A stretch of 64,000 nt of DNA. Source: Balaenoptera acutorostrata (lineage: Eukaryota > Chordata > Mammalia > Artiodactyla > Balaenopteridae). The stretch spans positions 2,790,001 through 2,854,000 of the forward strand of contig NW_026646025.1 of assembly GCF_949987535.1 (NCBI RefSeq), read 5' to 3'. The notes under the pieces are model-generated. The model worked only from the letters and a program-made list of their open reading frames with translations. It ran no database searches and was not told the origin of the DNA. Shown in pieces: positions 20,639-35,600 of the stretch; the stretch's first letter is position 1; every line of letters starts with the position of its first letter. The translations under genes and the position numbers were made by a program.

Positions 20639-23600
20639 CATGGCCCTTGTCATCATAATGCTCCAGAATTCTTGTCATCACAATGTTCCATGACCGTATC
20701 ATCACAATGCTCCATGGCCCTTGTCAGCACAATGCTCCAGAATTCTTCTCATCACAATGTTCCATGACCGTGTCATCACAATGCTCCTTGGCCCTTGTCA
20801 TCACAATGCTCCAGAATTCTTGTCATCACAATGTTCCATGACCGTGTCATCACAATGCTCCATGGCCCTTCTCATGACAATGCTCCAGAATTCTTCTCAT
20901 CAAAATGTTCCATGACCGTATCAACACAATGCTCCATGGCCACTGTCATCACAATGCTCCAGAAATCTTGTCATCACAATGTTCCATGGCCGTGTCATCA
21001 CAATGCTCCATGGCCCTTGTCATCATAATGCTCCAGAATTCTTGTCATTACTATATTCCATGAACGTGTCATCACAATGCTCTATGGCGCTTGTCATCAG
21101 AATGCTCCAGAATTCTTGTCATCACAATGTTCCATGACCGTGTCATCACAATGCTCCATCGCCTTTGTCATCAGAATGCTCCAGAATTCTTGTCATCAAA
21201 ATGTTCCATGACCGTGTCATCACAATGCTCCATGGCCCTTTTCAGCACAATGTTCCAGAATTCTTGTCATCACAATGTTCCATGACCGTGTCATCACAAT
21301 GCTCCATGGCCCTTGTCATCACAATGCTCCAGAATTCTTGTCATCACAATGTTCCATGACCGTGTGATCACAATGCTCCATGGCCCTTGTCAGCACAATG
21401 CTCCAGAATTCTTCTCGTGACAATGTTCCATGACCGTGTAATCACAATGCTCCATGGCCCTTGTCATCGCAATGCTGCAGAATTCTTGTCATCGCAATGT
21501 TTCATGACCGTGTCATCACAATGCTACATGACCCTGGTCATCACAGTTCTCCATGACCTTTGTCATCACAATGCTCTATATCGCTTTTCATCACAATTCT
21601 CAATGACCACTTTAATCACTATGCTCGCTGACCATTTTCATCATATTTCTCTAGTGTCATTACAATACCCCATGGCCCCTTTCTTCACAATGCTCCATGA
21701 TGCCTGTCATCACAATGCTCCATGGCTTTTGTTACCACAATGCTCCAGGACCAGTTTCATCACAATTCTCCACCAGAATTCTTGTCATCACAATGTTCCA
21801 TGACCGTGTCATCACAATGCTCCATGGCCCTTGTCGGCACAATATTCCATGATAATTTTTGTCACAATACTCCATGACCACTGTCATCACAGAGTTTTCT
21901 GCCCATATCATCACAATGTTCCTTGTCACCTTTAATCACAATGCTCCATGCCCTTTCAACACAATGCTCCAGAAATCTTATCATCGCAATGTTCCTTGAC
22001 CATGTCATCACAATGCTCCATGACCCTTGTCATCACAATGATCCAGAATTCTTCTCATCACAATGTTCCATGACAGTGTCATCACAAAGCTCCATGGCCC
22101 TTGTCATCGCAATGCTGCAGAATTCTTGTCATCACAATGTTCCATGACCGTGTCATCACAATGCTCCATGGCCCTTGTCATCATAATGCTCCAGAATTCT
22201 TGTCATCACAATGTTCCATGACCGTGTCATCACTATGCTCCATGACCCTTGTCAGCACAATGCTCCAGAATTCTTGTCGTCACAATGTTCCATGACCGTG
22301 TCATCACAATGCTACATGACCCTGGTCATCACACTTCTCCATGACCTTTGTCATCACAATGCTCTATGTCGCTTTTCATCACAATTCTCAATGACCACTT
22401 TAATCACTATGCTCGCTGACCATTTTCATCATGTTTCTCTAGTGTCATTACAATACCCCATGGCCCCTTTCTTCACAATGCTCCATGATGCCTGTCATCA
22501 CAATGCTCCATGGCTTTTGTTATCACAATGCTCCAGGACCAGTTTCATCATAATTCTCCATCCCATTTGTCATCATGGTGCACAATGAAACCTTTCATTA
22601 AAATGCTCCATGACACTAGTCATCACAATACTCCATGGCCTTTATCGTCACAATGCTCCCATGCACTTTTCATCACGATGTTCCATGAATACGTTCATCA
22701 CATTGCTCCATGACCATTGTCATCACAATAGTCCATACCCTTCTCAACACAATGCTGCATAATCCCTGTCATCACAATTCTCCATGACTGCTGTCATCAC
22801 AATAATCCAGGACAATTTTCCTCACAGTGCTCCATGATACTTTTCATCACAATTCCTAGATGATCAATGTCACACAATGCCCCATGACACTTGTCATCAC
22901 AATTCGCTATGACCCTTGTCATCACAATACTCGATGAACCGTGCCATCACAGTGTTCCAGGACACATGTCATCACAATGATCCATGTCTACTTCCATCAC
23001 AATGCTCCAGTACCCCTGTCATCACAATGCTCCATGGCCCCTGTTATCATATTGCTCCATGATCTCTTTCATCACAATGCTCCATGACCACTGTCATCAC
23101 CATGCCTCATAACGGCTCTCATCTCAATGCTCCATGGCCCCTTTCATCACAATGCTCCATGAACCCTGTCATCACAATGTACCCTGCCCTTTTCATCACA
23201 AAGCTCTGTGGGCCCTGTCATCACAATGCTCCATGCCCTTGTCATCACAATGCTCCATGGCTTTGTCATCACAATGTTCCATGGCCCCTGTCATCACAGT
23301 GCTCCATGATACCTTTCATCGCAAATCTAGATGACCACTGTCATCACAATGCCCCATGACAGATGTCATCACAATTCGCCATGGTCCTTGTCATCACAAT
23401 GCTCCATGAAATGTGTCATCACAGGGTTCCAGGACACTTTTCATCACAATGATCCAAGATCACATTCATCACAGTGCTCCATGAAACCTGTCATCTCAAT
23501 GCTCCATAGCCTTTGTATTCACAATGCTCCATGGCCCCTGTAATCACAGTGCTCCATGACACTTTTCATCACAATGCTCCAAGACCGCTCTCAACACAAT

Positions 23601-24295
23601 GCCCCATGAGGCCTGACATCACAAATCTCCATAGCCTCTCTTACAAAAAAGCTCCATGATCGCTGTCAGCAAAATGTTCCATGAAACTTTTCGTCACAAT
23701 ACTGCATGACCACTGTCATAACAGAGTTCTCTACCCATATCATCACAATGTTCCTTGTCACCTTTAATCACAATGCTCCATGCCCTTTCATCACAATGCT
23801 CCAGAAATCTTTTTCATCGCAATGTTCCTTGACTGTGTCATCACAATGCTCCATGGCCGTCATCAGCACAATGCTCCAGAATACATGTCATCACAATGTT
23901 CCATGACCGTGTCATCACAATGCTCCATGGCCCTTGTCATCACAATGCTCCGGAATTCTTCTCATCACATTGTTCCATGACCGTGTCATCACAATGCTCC
24001 ATGGCCCTATTCAGCACAATGCTCCAGAATTCTTGTCATCACAATGTTCCATGGCCGTGTCATCACAATGCTCCATGGCCCTTGTCATCATAATGCTCGA
24101 GAATTCTTCTCATCACAATGTTCCATGACCGTGTCATCAAAATGCTCCATGGCCCTTGTCATCACAATGCTCCGGAATTCTTCTCAAAACATTGTTCCAT
24201 GACCGTGTCATCACAATGCTCCATGGCCATTGTCATCACAACGCTCCCGAATTCTTGTCAACACAATATTCCATGGCCCGGTCATCACAATGCTC
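20639..24295. repeat. 3657 bp higher-order repeat, unit 3 (with foreign patch)
   Basis: This follows unit 2 closely and shares its private variants (for example AGAATACATGTC at about 23,878). The exception is about 21,360-21,777, which carries a variant found elsewhere only near 49.3 kb. Total unit length is unchanged. Confidence 0.9.
21360..21777. repeat. Mosaic satellite patch in unit 3
   Basis: About 415 bp match 49,277-49,693 through private variants (TTCTCGTGACAATG, GTGTAATCAC, GCAATGTTTCATG, CTATATCGC, GTTACCACAATG). They do not match the aligned parts of units 1, 2 or 4. The right border is out of phase: TTCTCCACCAGAATTC. Confidence 0.85.
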
Positions 24296-27200
24296 CATGG
24301 CCCTTGTCATCATAATGCTCCAGAATTCTTGTCATCACAATGTTCCATGACCGTATCATCACAATGCTCCATGGCCCTTGTCAGCACAATGCTCCAGAAT
24401 TCTTCTCATCACAATGTTCCATGACCGTGTCATCACAATGCTCCTTGGCCCTTGTCATCACAATGCTCCAGAATTCTTGTCATCACAATGTTCCATGACC
24501 GTGTCATCACAATGCTCCATGGCCCTTCTCATGACAATGCTCCAGAATTCTTCTCATCAAAATGTTCCATGACCGTATCAACACAATGCTCCATGGCCAC
24601 TGTCATCACAATGCTCCAGAAATCTTGTCATCACAATGTTCCATGGCCGTGTCATCACAATGCTCCATGGCCCTTGTCATCATAATGCTCCAGAATTCTT
24701 GTCATTACTATATTCCATGAACGTGTCATCACAATGCTCTATGGCGCTTGTCATCAGAATGCTCCAGAATTCTTGTCATCACAATGTTCCATGACCGTGT
24801 CATCACAATGCTCCATCGCCTTTGTCATCAGAATGCTCCAGAATTCTTGTCATCAAAATGTTCCATGACCGTGTCATCACAATGCTCCATGGCCCTTTTC
24901 AGCACAATGTTCCAGAATTCTTGTCATCACAATGTTCCATGACCGTGTCATCACAATGCTCCATGGCCCTTGTCATCACAATGCTCCAGAATTCTTGTCA
25001 TCACAATGTTCCATGACCGTGTCATCACAATGCTCCATGGCCCTTGTCATGACAACGCTCCAGAATTCTTCTCATCACAATGTTCCATGACCGTGTCATC
25101 ACAATGCTCCATGGCCATTGTCATCACAACGCTCCCGAATTCTTGTCATCACAATGTTCCATGGCCCTGTCATCACAATGCTCCATGGCCCTTGTCATCA
25201 TAATGCTCCAGAATTCTTGTCATCACAATGATCCATGACAGTGTCATCACAATGCTCCATGGCCCTTGTCATGACAATGCTCCAGAATTCTTCTCATCAC
25301 AATGTTCCATGACCGTGTCATCACAATGCTCCATGGCCATTGTCATCACAACGCTCCCGAATTCTTGTCAACACAATATTCCATGGCCCTGTCATCACAA
25401 TGCTCCATGGCCCTTGTCATCATAATGCTCCAGAATTCTTGTCATCACAATGTTCCATGACCGTGTCATCACAATGCTCCATGGCCCTTGTCGGCACAAT
25501 ATTCCATGATAATTTTTGTCACAATACTCCATGACCACTGTCATCACAGAGTTTTCTGCCCATATCATCACAATGTTCCTTGTCACCTTTAATCACAATG
25601 CTCCATGCCCTTTCAACACAATGCTCCAGAAATCTTATCATCGCAATGTTCCTTGACCATGTCATCACAATGCTCCATGACCCTTGTCATCACAATGATC
25701 CAGAATTCTTCTCATCACAATGTTCCATGACAGTGTCATCACAAAGCTCCATGGCCCTTGTCATCGCAATGCTGCAGAATTCTTGTCATCACAATGTTCC
25801 ATGACCGTGTCATCACAATGCTCCATGGCCCTTGTCATCATAATGCTCCAGAATTCTTGTCATCACAATGTTCCATGACCGTGTCATCACTATGCTCCAT
25901 GACCCTTGTCAGCACAATGCTCCAGAATTCTTGTCGTCACAATGTTCCATGACCGTGTCATCACAATGCTACATGACCCTGGTCATCACACTTCTCCATG
26001 ACCTTTGTCATCACAATGCTCTATGTCGCTTTTCATCACAATTCTCAATGACCACTTTAATCACTATGCTCGCTGACCATTTTCATCATGTTTCTCTAGT
26101 GTCATTACAATACCCCATGGCCCCTTTCTTCACAATGCTCCATGATGCCTGTCATCACAATGCTCCATGGCTTTTGTTATCACAATGCTCCAGGACCAGT
26201 TTCATCATAATTCTCCATCCCATTTGTCATCATGGTGCACAATGAAACCTTTCATTAAAATGCTCCATGACACTAGTCATCACAATACTCCATGGCCTTT
26301 ATCGTCACAATGCTCCCATGCACTTTTCATCACGATGTTCCATGAATACGTTCATCACATTGCTCCATGACCATTGTCATCACAATAGTCCATACCCTTC
26401 TCAACACAATGCTGCATAATCCCTGTCATCACAATTCTCCATGACTGCTGTCATCACAATAATCCAGGACAATTTTCCTCACAGTGCTCCATGATACTTT
26501 TCATCACAATTCCTAGATGATCAATGTCACACAATGCCCCATGACACTTGTCATCACAATTCGCTATGACCCTTGTCATCACAATACTCGATGAACCGTG
26601 CCATCACAGTGTTCCAGGACACATGTCATCACAATGATCCATGTCTACTTCCATCACAATGCTCCAGTACCCCTGTCATCACAATGCTCCATGGCCCCTG
26701 TTATCATATTGCTCCATGATCTCTTTCATCACAATGCTCCATGACCACTGTCATCACCATGCCTCATAACGGCTCTCATCTCAATGCTCCATGGCCCCTT
26801 TCATCACAATGCTCCATGAACCCTGTCATCACAATGTACCCTGCCCTTTTCATCACAAAGCTCCGTGGGCCCTGTCATCACAATGCTCCATGCCCTTGTC
26901 ATCAAAATGCTCCAGAACTCTTGTCATCATAATGTTCCATGCCAATGTCATCAAAATGCCCCATGACAATTGTCATCACAATGCTCCATGGCTTTGTCAT
27001 CACAATGTTCCATGGCCCCTGCCATCACAGTGCTCCATTATACCTTTCATCGCAAATCTAGATGACCACTGTCATCACAATGCCCCATGACAGATGTCAT
27101 CACAATTCGCCATGGTCCTTGTCATCACAATGCTCCATGAACCGTGTCATCACAGGGTTCCAGGACACTTTTCATCACAATGATCCAAGATCACATTCAT

Positions 27201-27760
27201 CACAGTGCTCCATGAACCCTGTCATCTCAATGCTCCATAGCCTTTGTATTCACAATGCTCCATGGCCCCTGTAATCACAGTGCTCCATGACCCTTTTCAT
27301 CACAATGCTCCAAGACCACTCTCAACACAATGCCCCATGAGGCCTGACATCACAAATCTCCATAGCCTCTCTTACAAAAAAGCTCCATGATCGCTGTCAG
27401 CAAAATGTTCCATGACACTTTTCGTCACAATACTGCATGACCACTGTCATCACAGAGTTCTCTACCCATATCATCACAATGTTCCTTGTCACCTTTAATC
27501 ACAATGCTCCATGCCCTTTCATCACAATGCTCCAGAAATCTTTTTCATCGCAATGTTCCTTGACTGTGTCATCACAATGCTCCATGGCCGTCATCAGCAC
27601 AATGCTCCAGAATTCTTGTCATCACAATGTTCCATGACCGTGTCATCACAATGCTCCATGGCCCTTGTCATCACAATGCTCCGGAATTCTTCTCATCACA
27701 TTGTTCCATGACCGTGTCATCACAATGCTCCATGGCCCTATTCAGCACAATGCTCCAGAA
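24296..27760. repeat. 3657 bp higher-order repeat, unit 4 (partial, +74 bp)
   Basis: It follows units 1-3 but has 74 extra bases near 26,900-26,975 (tails GAACTCTT, TGCCAAT, TGACAATT), so the offset becomes 3731. Homology fades after about 27,760. The longer form also occurs near 37.2 and 50.4 kb, so units 1-3 probably lost these three monomers. Confidence 0.8.
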
Positions 27761-29039
27761 TTCCTGTCATCACAATGTTCCATCACCGTGTCATCACAAT
27801 GCTCCATGGCACTTGTCATCACAATGCTCCAGAATTCTTGTCATCACAATGTTCCATACCGTGTCATCACAATGCTCCATGGCATTGTCATCACAATGCT
27901 CAAGAATTCTTGTCATCACAATGTTCCATGGCCGTGTCATCACAATGCTCCATGGCCCTTGTCATGACAATGCTCCAGAATTCTTCTCATCACAATGTTC
28001 CATGACCGTGTCATCACAATGCTCCATGGCCATTGTCATCACAATGCTCCAGAATTCTTGTCATCACAATGTTTCATGGCCGTGTCATCACAATGCTCCA
28101 TGGTCCTGGTCATGACAATGCTCCAGAATTCTTGTTATTACTATATTCCATGAACGTGTCATCACTATGCTCTATGACGCTTGTCATCAGAATGCTCCAG
28201 AATTCTTTTCATCACAATGTTCCATGACCGTTTGATCACAATGCTCCATCGCCTTTGTCATCAGAATGCTCCAGAATTCTTGTCATCACAATGTTCCATG
28301 ACCGTGTCATCACAATGCTCCATGGCCCTTGTCAGCACAATGCTCCAGAATTCTTGTCATCACAATGTTCCATGGCCGTGTCATCACAATGCTCCATGGC
28401 CCTTGTCATCATAATGCTCGAGAATTCTTCTCATCACAATGTTCCATGACCGTGTCATCAAAATGCTCCATGGCCCTTGTCATCAAAATGCTCCGGAATT
28501 CTTCTCATCACATTGTTCCATGACCGTGTCATCACAATGCTCCATGGCCATTGTCATCACAACGCTCCCGAATTCTTGTCAACACAATATTCCATGGCCC
28601 GTTCATCACAATGCTCCATGGCCCTTGTCATCATAATGCTCCAGAATTCTTGTCATCACAATCATCCATGACCGTGTCATCACAATGCTCCATGGCCCTT
28701 GTCAGCACAATGTTCCATGACACTTTTCGTCACAATACTGCATGACCACTGTCATCACAGAGTTCTCTGCCCATATCATCACAATGTTCCTTGTCACCTT
28801 TAATCACAATGCTCCATGCCCTTTCAACACAATGCTGCAGAAATATTGTCATCGCAATGTTCCTTGATCATGTCATCACAATGCTCCATGACCCTTGTCA
28901 TCACAATGATCCAGAATTCTTCTCATCACAATGTTCCATGACCGTGTCATCACAAAGCTCCATGGCCCTTGTCATCGCAATGCTGCAGAATTCTTGTCAT
29001 CACAATGTTCCATGACCGTGTCATCACAATGCTCCATGA

Positions 29040-32000
29040 CCCTTGTCATCACAATGCTCCAGAATTCTTGTCATCAAAAGGTTCCATGACCATGTCATCA
29101 CAATGATCCATGGCCCTAGTCAGCACAATGCTCCAGAATTCTTGTCATCACAAAGTTCCATGACCGTGTCATCACAATGCTACATGACCCTGGTCATCAC
29201 AGTTCTCCATGACCTTTGTCATCACAATGCTCTATGTCGCTTTTCATCACAATTCTCAATGACCACTTTAATCACTATGCTCGCTGACCATTTTCATCAA
29301 TTTTCTCTAGTGTCATTACAATACCCCATGCCCCATTTCTTCACAATGCTCCATGATGCCTGTCATCACAATGCTCCATGGCTTTTGTTATCACAATGCT
29401 CCAGGACCAGTTTCATCACAATTCTCCATCTCCTTTGTCTTCATGGTGCACAATGAAACCTTTCATTAAAATGCTCCATGACACTAGTCATCACAATACT
29501 CCATGGCCTTTATCGTCACAATGCTCCCATGCACTTTTCATCACGATGTTCCATGAATACGTTCATCACATTGCTCCATGACCATTGTCATCACAATAGT
29601 CCATACCCTTGTCAACACAATGCTGCATAATCCCTGTCATCACAATTCTCCATGACTGCTGTCATCACAATAATCCAGGACAATTTTCATCACAGTGCTC
29701 CATGATACCTTTCATCACAATTCCTAGATGATCAATGTCACACAATGCCCCATGACACTTGTCATCACAATTCGCTATGACCCTTGTCATCACAATACTC
29801 GATGAACCGTGTCATCACAGTGTTCCAGGACCCATGTCATCACAATGATCCCTGTCTACTTCCATCACAATGCTCCAATACCCTTGTCATCACAATGCTC
29901 CTTGGCCCCTGTTATCATATTGCTCCATGATCTCTTTCATCACAATGCTCCATGACCACTGTCATCACCATGCCTCATAACGGCTCTCATCTCAATGCTC
30001 CATGGCCCCTTTCATCACAATGCTCCATGAACCCTGTCATCACAATGTACCCTGCCCTTTTCATCACAAAGCTCCGTGCCCCGTTCATCACAATGCTCCA
30101 TGCCCTTGTCATCAAAATGCTCTAGAACTCTTGTCATCATAATGCTCCATGCCAATGTCATCAAAATGCCCCATGACACTTGTCATCACAATGCTCCATG
30201 GCCTTTGTCATCACAATGTTCCATGGCCCCTGTCATCACAGTGCTCCATGATACCTTTCATCGCAAATCTAGATGACCACTGTCATCACAATGCCCCATG
30301 ACAGATGTCATCACAATTCGCCATGGTCCTTGTCATCACAATGCTCCATGAACCGTGTCATCACAAGGTTCCAGGACACTTGTCATCACAATGATCCAAG
30401 ACCACATTCATCACAGTGCTCCATGAACGCTGTCATCTCAATGCTCCATAGCCTTTGTATTCACAATGCTCCATGGCCCCTGTAATCACATTGCTCCATG
30501 ACCCTTTTCATCACAATGCTCCAAGACCGCTCTCAACACCATGCCCCATGATGCCTGACATCACAAATCTCCATAGCCTCTCTTACCAAAAAGCTCCATG
30601 ATCGCTGTCAGCAGAATGTTCCATGACACTTTTCGTCACAATACTGCATGACCACTGTCATCACAGAGTTCTCTGCCCATATCATCACAATGTTCCTTGT
30701 CACCTTTAATCACAATGCTCCATGCCCTTTCATCACGATGCTCCAGAAATCTTTTTCATCGCAATGTTCCTTGACTGTGTCATCACAATGCTCCATGGCC
30801 GTCATCAGCACAATGCTCCAGAATTCTTGCCATCACAATGTTCCATGACCGTGTCATCACAATGCTCCATGACCCTTGTCATCACAATGCTCCAGAATTC
30901 TTGTCATCACAATGTTCCATGACCGTGTCATCACAATGATCCATGGCCCTAGTCAGCACAATGCTCCAGAATTCTTGTCATCACAAAGTTCCATGACCGT
31001 GTCATCACAATGCTACATGACCCTGGTCATCACAGTTCTCCATGACCTTTGTCATCACAATGCTCTATGTCGCTTTTCATCACAATTCTCAATGACCACT
31101 TTAATCACTATGCTCGCTGACCATTTTCATCAATTTTCTCTAGTGTCATTACAATACCCCATGCCCCATTTCTTCACAATGCTCCATGATGCCTGTCATC
31201 ACAATGCTCCATGGCTTTTGTTATCACAATGCTCCAGGACCAGTTTCATCACAATTCTCCATCTCCTTTGTCTTCATGGTGCACAATGAAACCTTTCATT
31301 AAAATGCTCCATGACACTAGTCATCACAATACTCCATGGCCTTTATCGTCACAATGCTCCCATGCACTTTTCATCACGATGTTCCATGAATACGTTCATC
31401 ACATTGCTCCATGACCATTGTCATCACAATAGTCCATACCCTTGTCAACACAATGCTGCATAATCCCTGTCATCACAATTCTCCATGACTGCTGTCATCA
31501 CAATAATCCAGGACAATTTTCATCACAGTGCTCCATGATACCTTTCATCACAATTCCTAGATGATCAATGTCACACAATGCCCCATGACCCTTGTCATCA
31601 CAATTCGCTATGACCCTTGTCATCACAATACTCGATGAACCGTGTCATCACAGTGTTCCAGGACCCATGTCATCACAATGATCCATGTCTACTTCCATCA
31701 CAATGCTCCAATACCCCTGTCATCACAATGCTCCTTGGCCACTGTTATCATATTGCTCCATGATCTCTTTCATCACAATGCTCCATGACCACTGTCATCA
31801 CCATGCCTCATAACGGCTCTCATCTCAATGCTCCATGGCCCCTTTCATCACAATGCTCCATGAACCCTGTCATCACAATGTACCCTGCCCTTTTCATCAC
31901 AAAGCTCCGTGCCCCGTTCATCACAATGCTCCATGCCCTTGTCATCAAAATGCTCTAGAACTCTTGTCATCATAATGCTCCATGCCAATGTCATCAAAAT

Positions 32001-32698
32001 GCCCCATGACACTTGTCATCACAATGCTCCATAGCCTTTGTCATCACAATGTTCCATGGCCCCTGTCATCACAGTGCTCCATGATACCTTTCATCGCAAA
32101 TCTAGATGACCACTGTCATCACAATGCCCCATGACAGATGTCATCACAATTCGCCATGGTCCTTGTCATCACAATGCTCCATGAACCGTGTCATCACAAG
32201 GTTCCAGGACACTTGTCATCACAATGATCCAAGACCACATTCATCACAGTGCTCCATGAACGCTGTCATCTCAATGCTCCATAGCCTTTGTATTCACAAT
32301 GCTCCATGGCCCCTGTAATCACATTGCTCCATGACCCTTTTCATCACAATGCTCCAAGACCGCTCTCAACACCATGCCCCATGATGCCTGACATCACAAA
32401 TCTCCATAGCCTCTCTTACCAAAGAGCTCCATGATCGCTGTCAGCAGAATGTTCCATGACCCTTTTCGTCACAATACTGCATGACCACTGTCATCACAGA
32501 GTTCTCTGCCCATATCATCACAATGTTCCTTGTCACCTTTAATCACAATGCTCCATGCCCTTTCATCACGATGCTCCAGAAATCTTTTTCATCGCAATGT
32601 TCCTTGACTGTGTCATCACAATGCTCGATGGCCGTCATCAGCACAATGCTCCAGAATTCTTGTCATCACAATGTTCCATGACCGTGTCATCACAATGC
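29040..32698. repeat. 1833 bp tandem duplication in array 2
   Basis: The block at about 29,040-30,865 recurs at about 30,873-32,698. Shared variants include GATCCATGGCCCTAGTCAGC, TTTTCATCAATTTTCTC and CCATGCCCCATTTCTTC. Small differences exist (about 29,080 versus 30,913). Confidence 0.85.
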
Positions 32699-35600
32699 TC
32701 CATGGCCCTTGTCATCACAATGCTCCGGAATTCTTCTCATCACATTGTTCCATGACCGTGTCATCACAATGCTCTATGGCCCTTTTCAGCACAATGCCCC
32801 AGAATTCCTGTCATCACAATGTTCCATGACCGTGTCATCACAATGCTCCATGGCCCTTGTCATCACAATGCTCAAGAATGCTTGTCATCACAAAGTTCCA
32901 TACCGTGTCATCACAATGCTCCATGGCCATTGTCATCACAATGCTCCAGAATTCTTGTCATCACAATGTTCCATGGCCGTGTCATCACAATGCTCCATGG
33001 CCCTTGTCATCATAATGCTCCAGAATTCTTGTCATCACAATGTTCCATGACCGTATCATCAAAATTCTCCATGGCCCTTGTCAGCACAATGCTCCAGAAT
33101 TCTTCTCATCACAATGTTCCATGACCGTGTCATCACAATGCTCCATGGCCCTTGTCATCACAATGCTCCAGAATTCTTGTCATCACAATGTTCCATAACC
33201 GTGTCATCACAATGCTCCATGGCCCTTTTCAGCACAATGCCCCAGAATTCCTGTCATCACAATGTTCCATGACCGTGTCATCACAATGCTCCATGGCCCT
33301 TGTCATCACAATGCTCCAGAATTCTTCTCATCACATTGTTCCATGACCGTGTCTTCACAATGCTCCATGGCACTTTTCAGCACAATGCCCCAGAATTCCT
33401 GTCATCACAATGTTCCATGACCGTGTCATCACAATGCTCCATGGCCCTTGTCATCACAATGCTCAAGAATGCTTGTCATCACAAAGTTCCATACCGTGTC
33501 ATCACAATGCTCCATGGCCATTGTCATCACAATGCTCCAGAATTCTTGTCATCACAATGTTCCATGGCCGTGTCATCACAATGCTCCATGGCCCTTGTCA
33601 GCACAATGCTCCAGAATTCTTCTCATCACAATGTTCCATGACCGTGTCATCACAATGCTCCATGGCCCTTTTCATCACAATGCTCCAGAATTCTTGTCAT
33701 CACAATGTTCCATAACCGTGCCATCACAATGCTCCATGGCCCTTGTCATGACAATGCTTCAGAATTCTTCTCATCAAAATGTTCCATGACCGTTTCAACA
33801 CAATGCACCATGGCCACCGTCATCACAATGCTCCAGAATTCTTGTCATCACAATGTTCCATGGCCGTGTCATCACAATGCTCCATGGCCCTTGTCATCAT
33901 AATGCTCCAGAATTCTTGTCATCACAATGTTTCATGACCGTATCATCACAATGCTCCATGGCACTTGTCAGCACAATGCTCCAGAATTCTTCTCATCACA
34001 ATGTTCCATGACCGTGTCATCACAATGCTCCATGGCCCTTGTCATCACAATGCTCCAGAATTCTTCTCATCACAATGTTCCATGACCGTGTCATCACAAT
34101 GCTCCATGGCCTTTGTCATCACAATGTTCCATGGCCCCTGTCATCACAGTGCTCCATGATACCTTTCATCGCAAATCTAGATGACCACTGTCATTACAAT
34201 GCCCCATGACAGATGTCATCACAATTCGCCATGGTCCTTGTCATCACAATGCTCCATGAACCGTGTCATCACAAGGTTCCAGGACACTTGTCATCACAAT
34301 GATCCAAGATCACATTCATCACAGTGCTCCATGAACCCTGTCATCTCAATGCTCCTTAGCCTTTGTATTCACAATGCTCCATGGCCCCTGTAATCACAGT
34401 GCTCCATGACCCTTTTCATCACAATGCTCCAAGACCGCTCTCAACACAATGCCCCATGACGCCTGACATCACAAATCTCCATAGCCTCTCTTACCAAAAA
34501 GCTCCATGATCGCTGTCAGCAGAATGTTCCATGACACTTTTCGTCACAATACTGCATGACCACTGTCATCACAGAGTTCTCTGCCCATATCATCACAATG
34601 TTCCTTGTCACCTTTAATCACAATGCTCCATGCCCTTTCATCACAATGCTCCAGAAATCTTTTTCATCGCAATGTTCCTTGACTGTGTCATCACAATGCT
34701 CGATGGCCGTCATCAGCACAATGCTCCAGAATTCTTGTCATTACTATATTCCATGAACCTGTCATCACAATGCTCTATGGCGCTTGTCACCAGAATGCTC
34801 CAGCATTCTTGTCATCACAATGTTCCATGACCGTGTCATCACAATGCTCCATCGCCTTTGTCATCAGAATGCTCCAGCATTCTTGTCATGAAAATGTTCC
34901 ATGACCGTGTCATCACAATGCTCCATGGCCCTTGTCAGCACAATGCTACAGAATTCTTGTCATCACAATGTTCCATGACCGTGTCATCACAATGCTCCAT
35001 GGCCCTTGTCATCACAATGCTCCAGAATTCTTGTCATCACAATGTTCCATGACCGTGTCATCACAATGCTCCATGGCCCTTGTCATGACAATGCTCCAGA
35101 ATTCTTCTCATCACAATGTTCCATGACCGTGTCATCACAATGCTCCATAGCCATTGTCATCACAATGCTCCCGAATTCTTGTCATCACAATGTTCCATGG
35201 CCCTGTCATCACAATGCTCCATGGCCCTTGTCATCATAATGCTCCAGAATTCTTGTCATCACAATGTTCCAGGACAGTGTCATCTCAATGCTCCATGGCC
35301 CTTGTCATGACAATGCTCCAGAATTCTTCTCACCACAATGTTCCATGACAGTGTCATCACAATGCTCCATGGCCCTTTTCATCATAATGCTCCAGAATTC
35401 TTGTCATCACAATGTTCCATGACCGTGTCATCACAATGCTCCATGGCCCTTGTCAGCACAATGTTCCATGACACTTTTTGTCACAATACTCCATGACCAC
35501 TGTCATCACAGAGTTTTCTGCCCATATCATCACAATGTTCCTTGTCACATTTAATCACAATGCTCCATGCCCTTTCATCACAATGCTCCAGAAATCTTGT

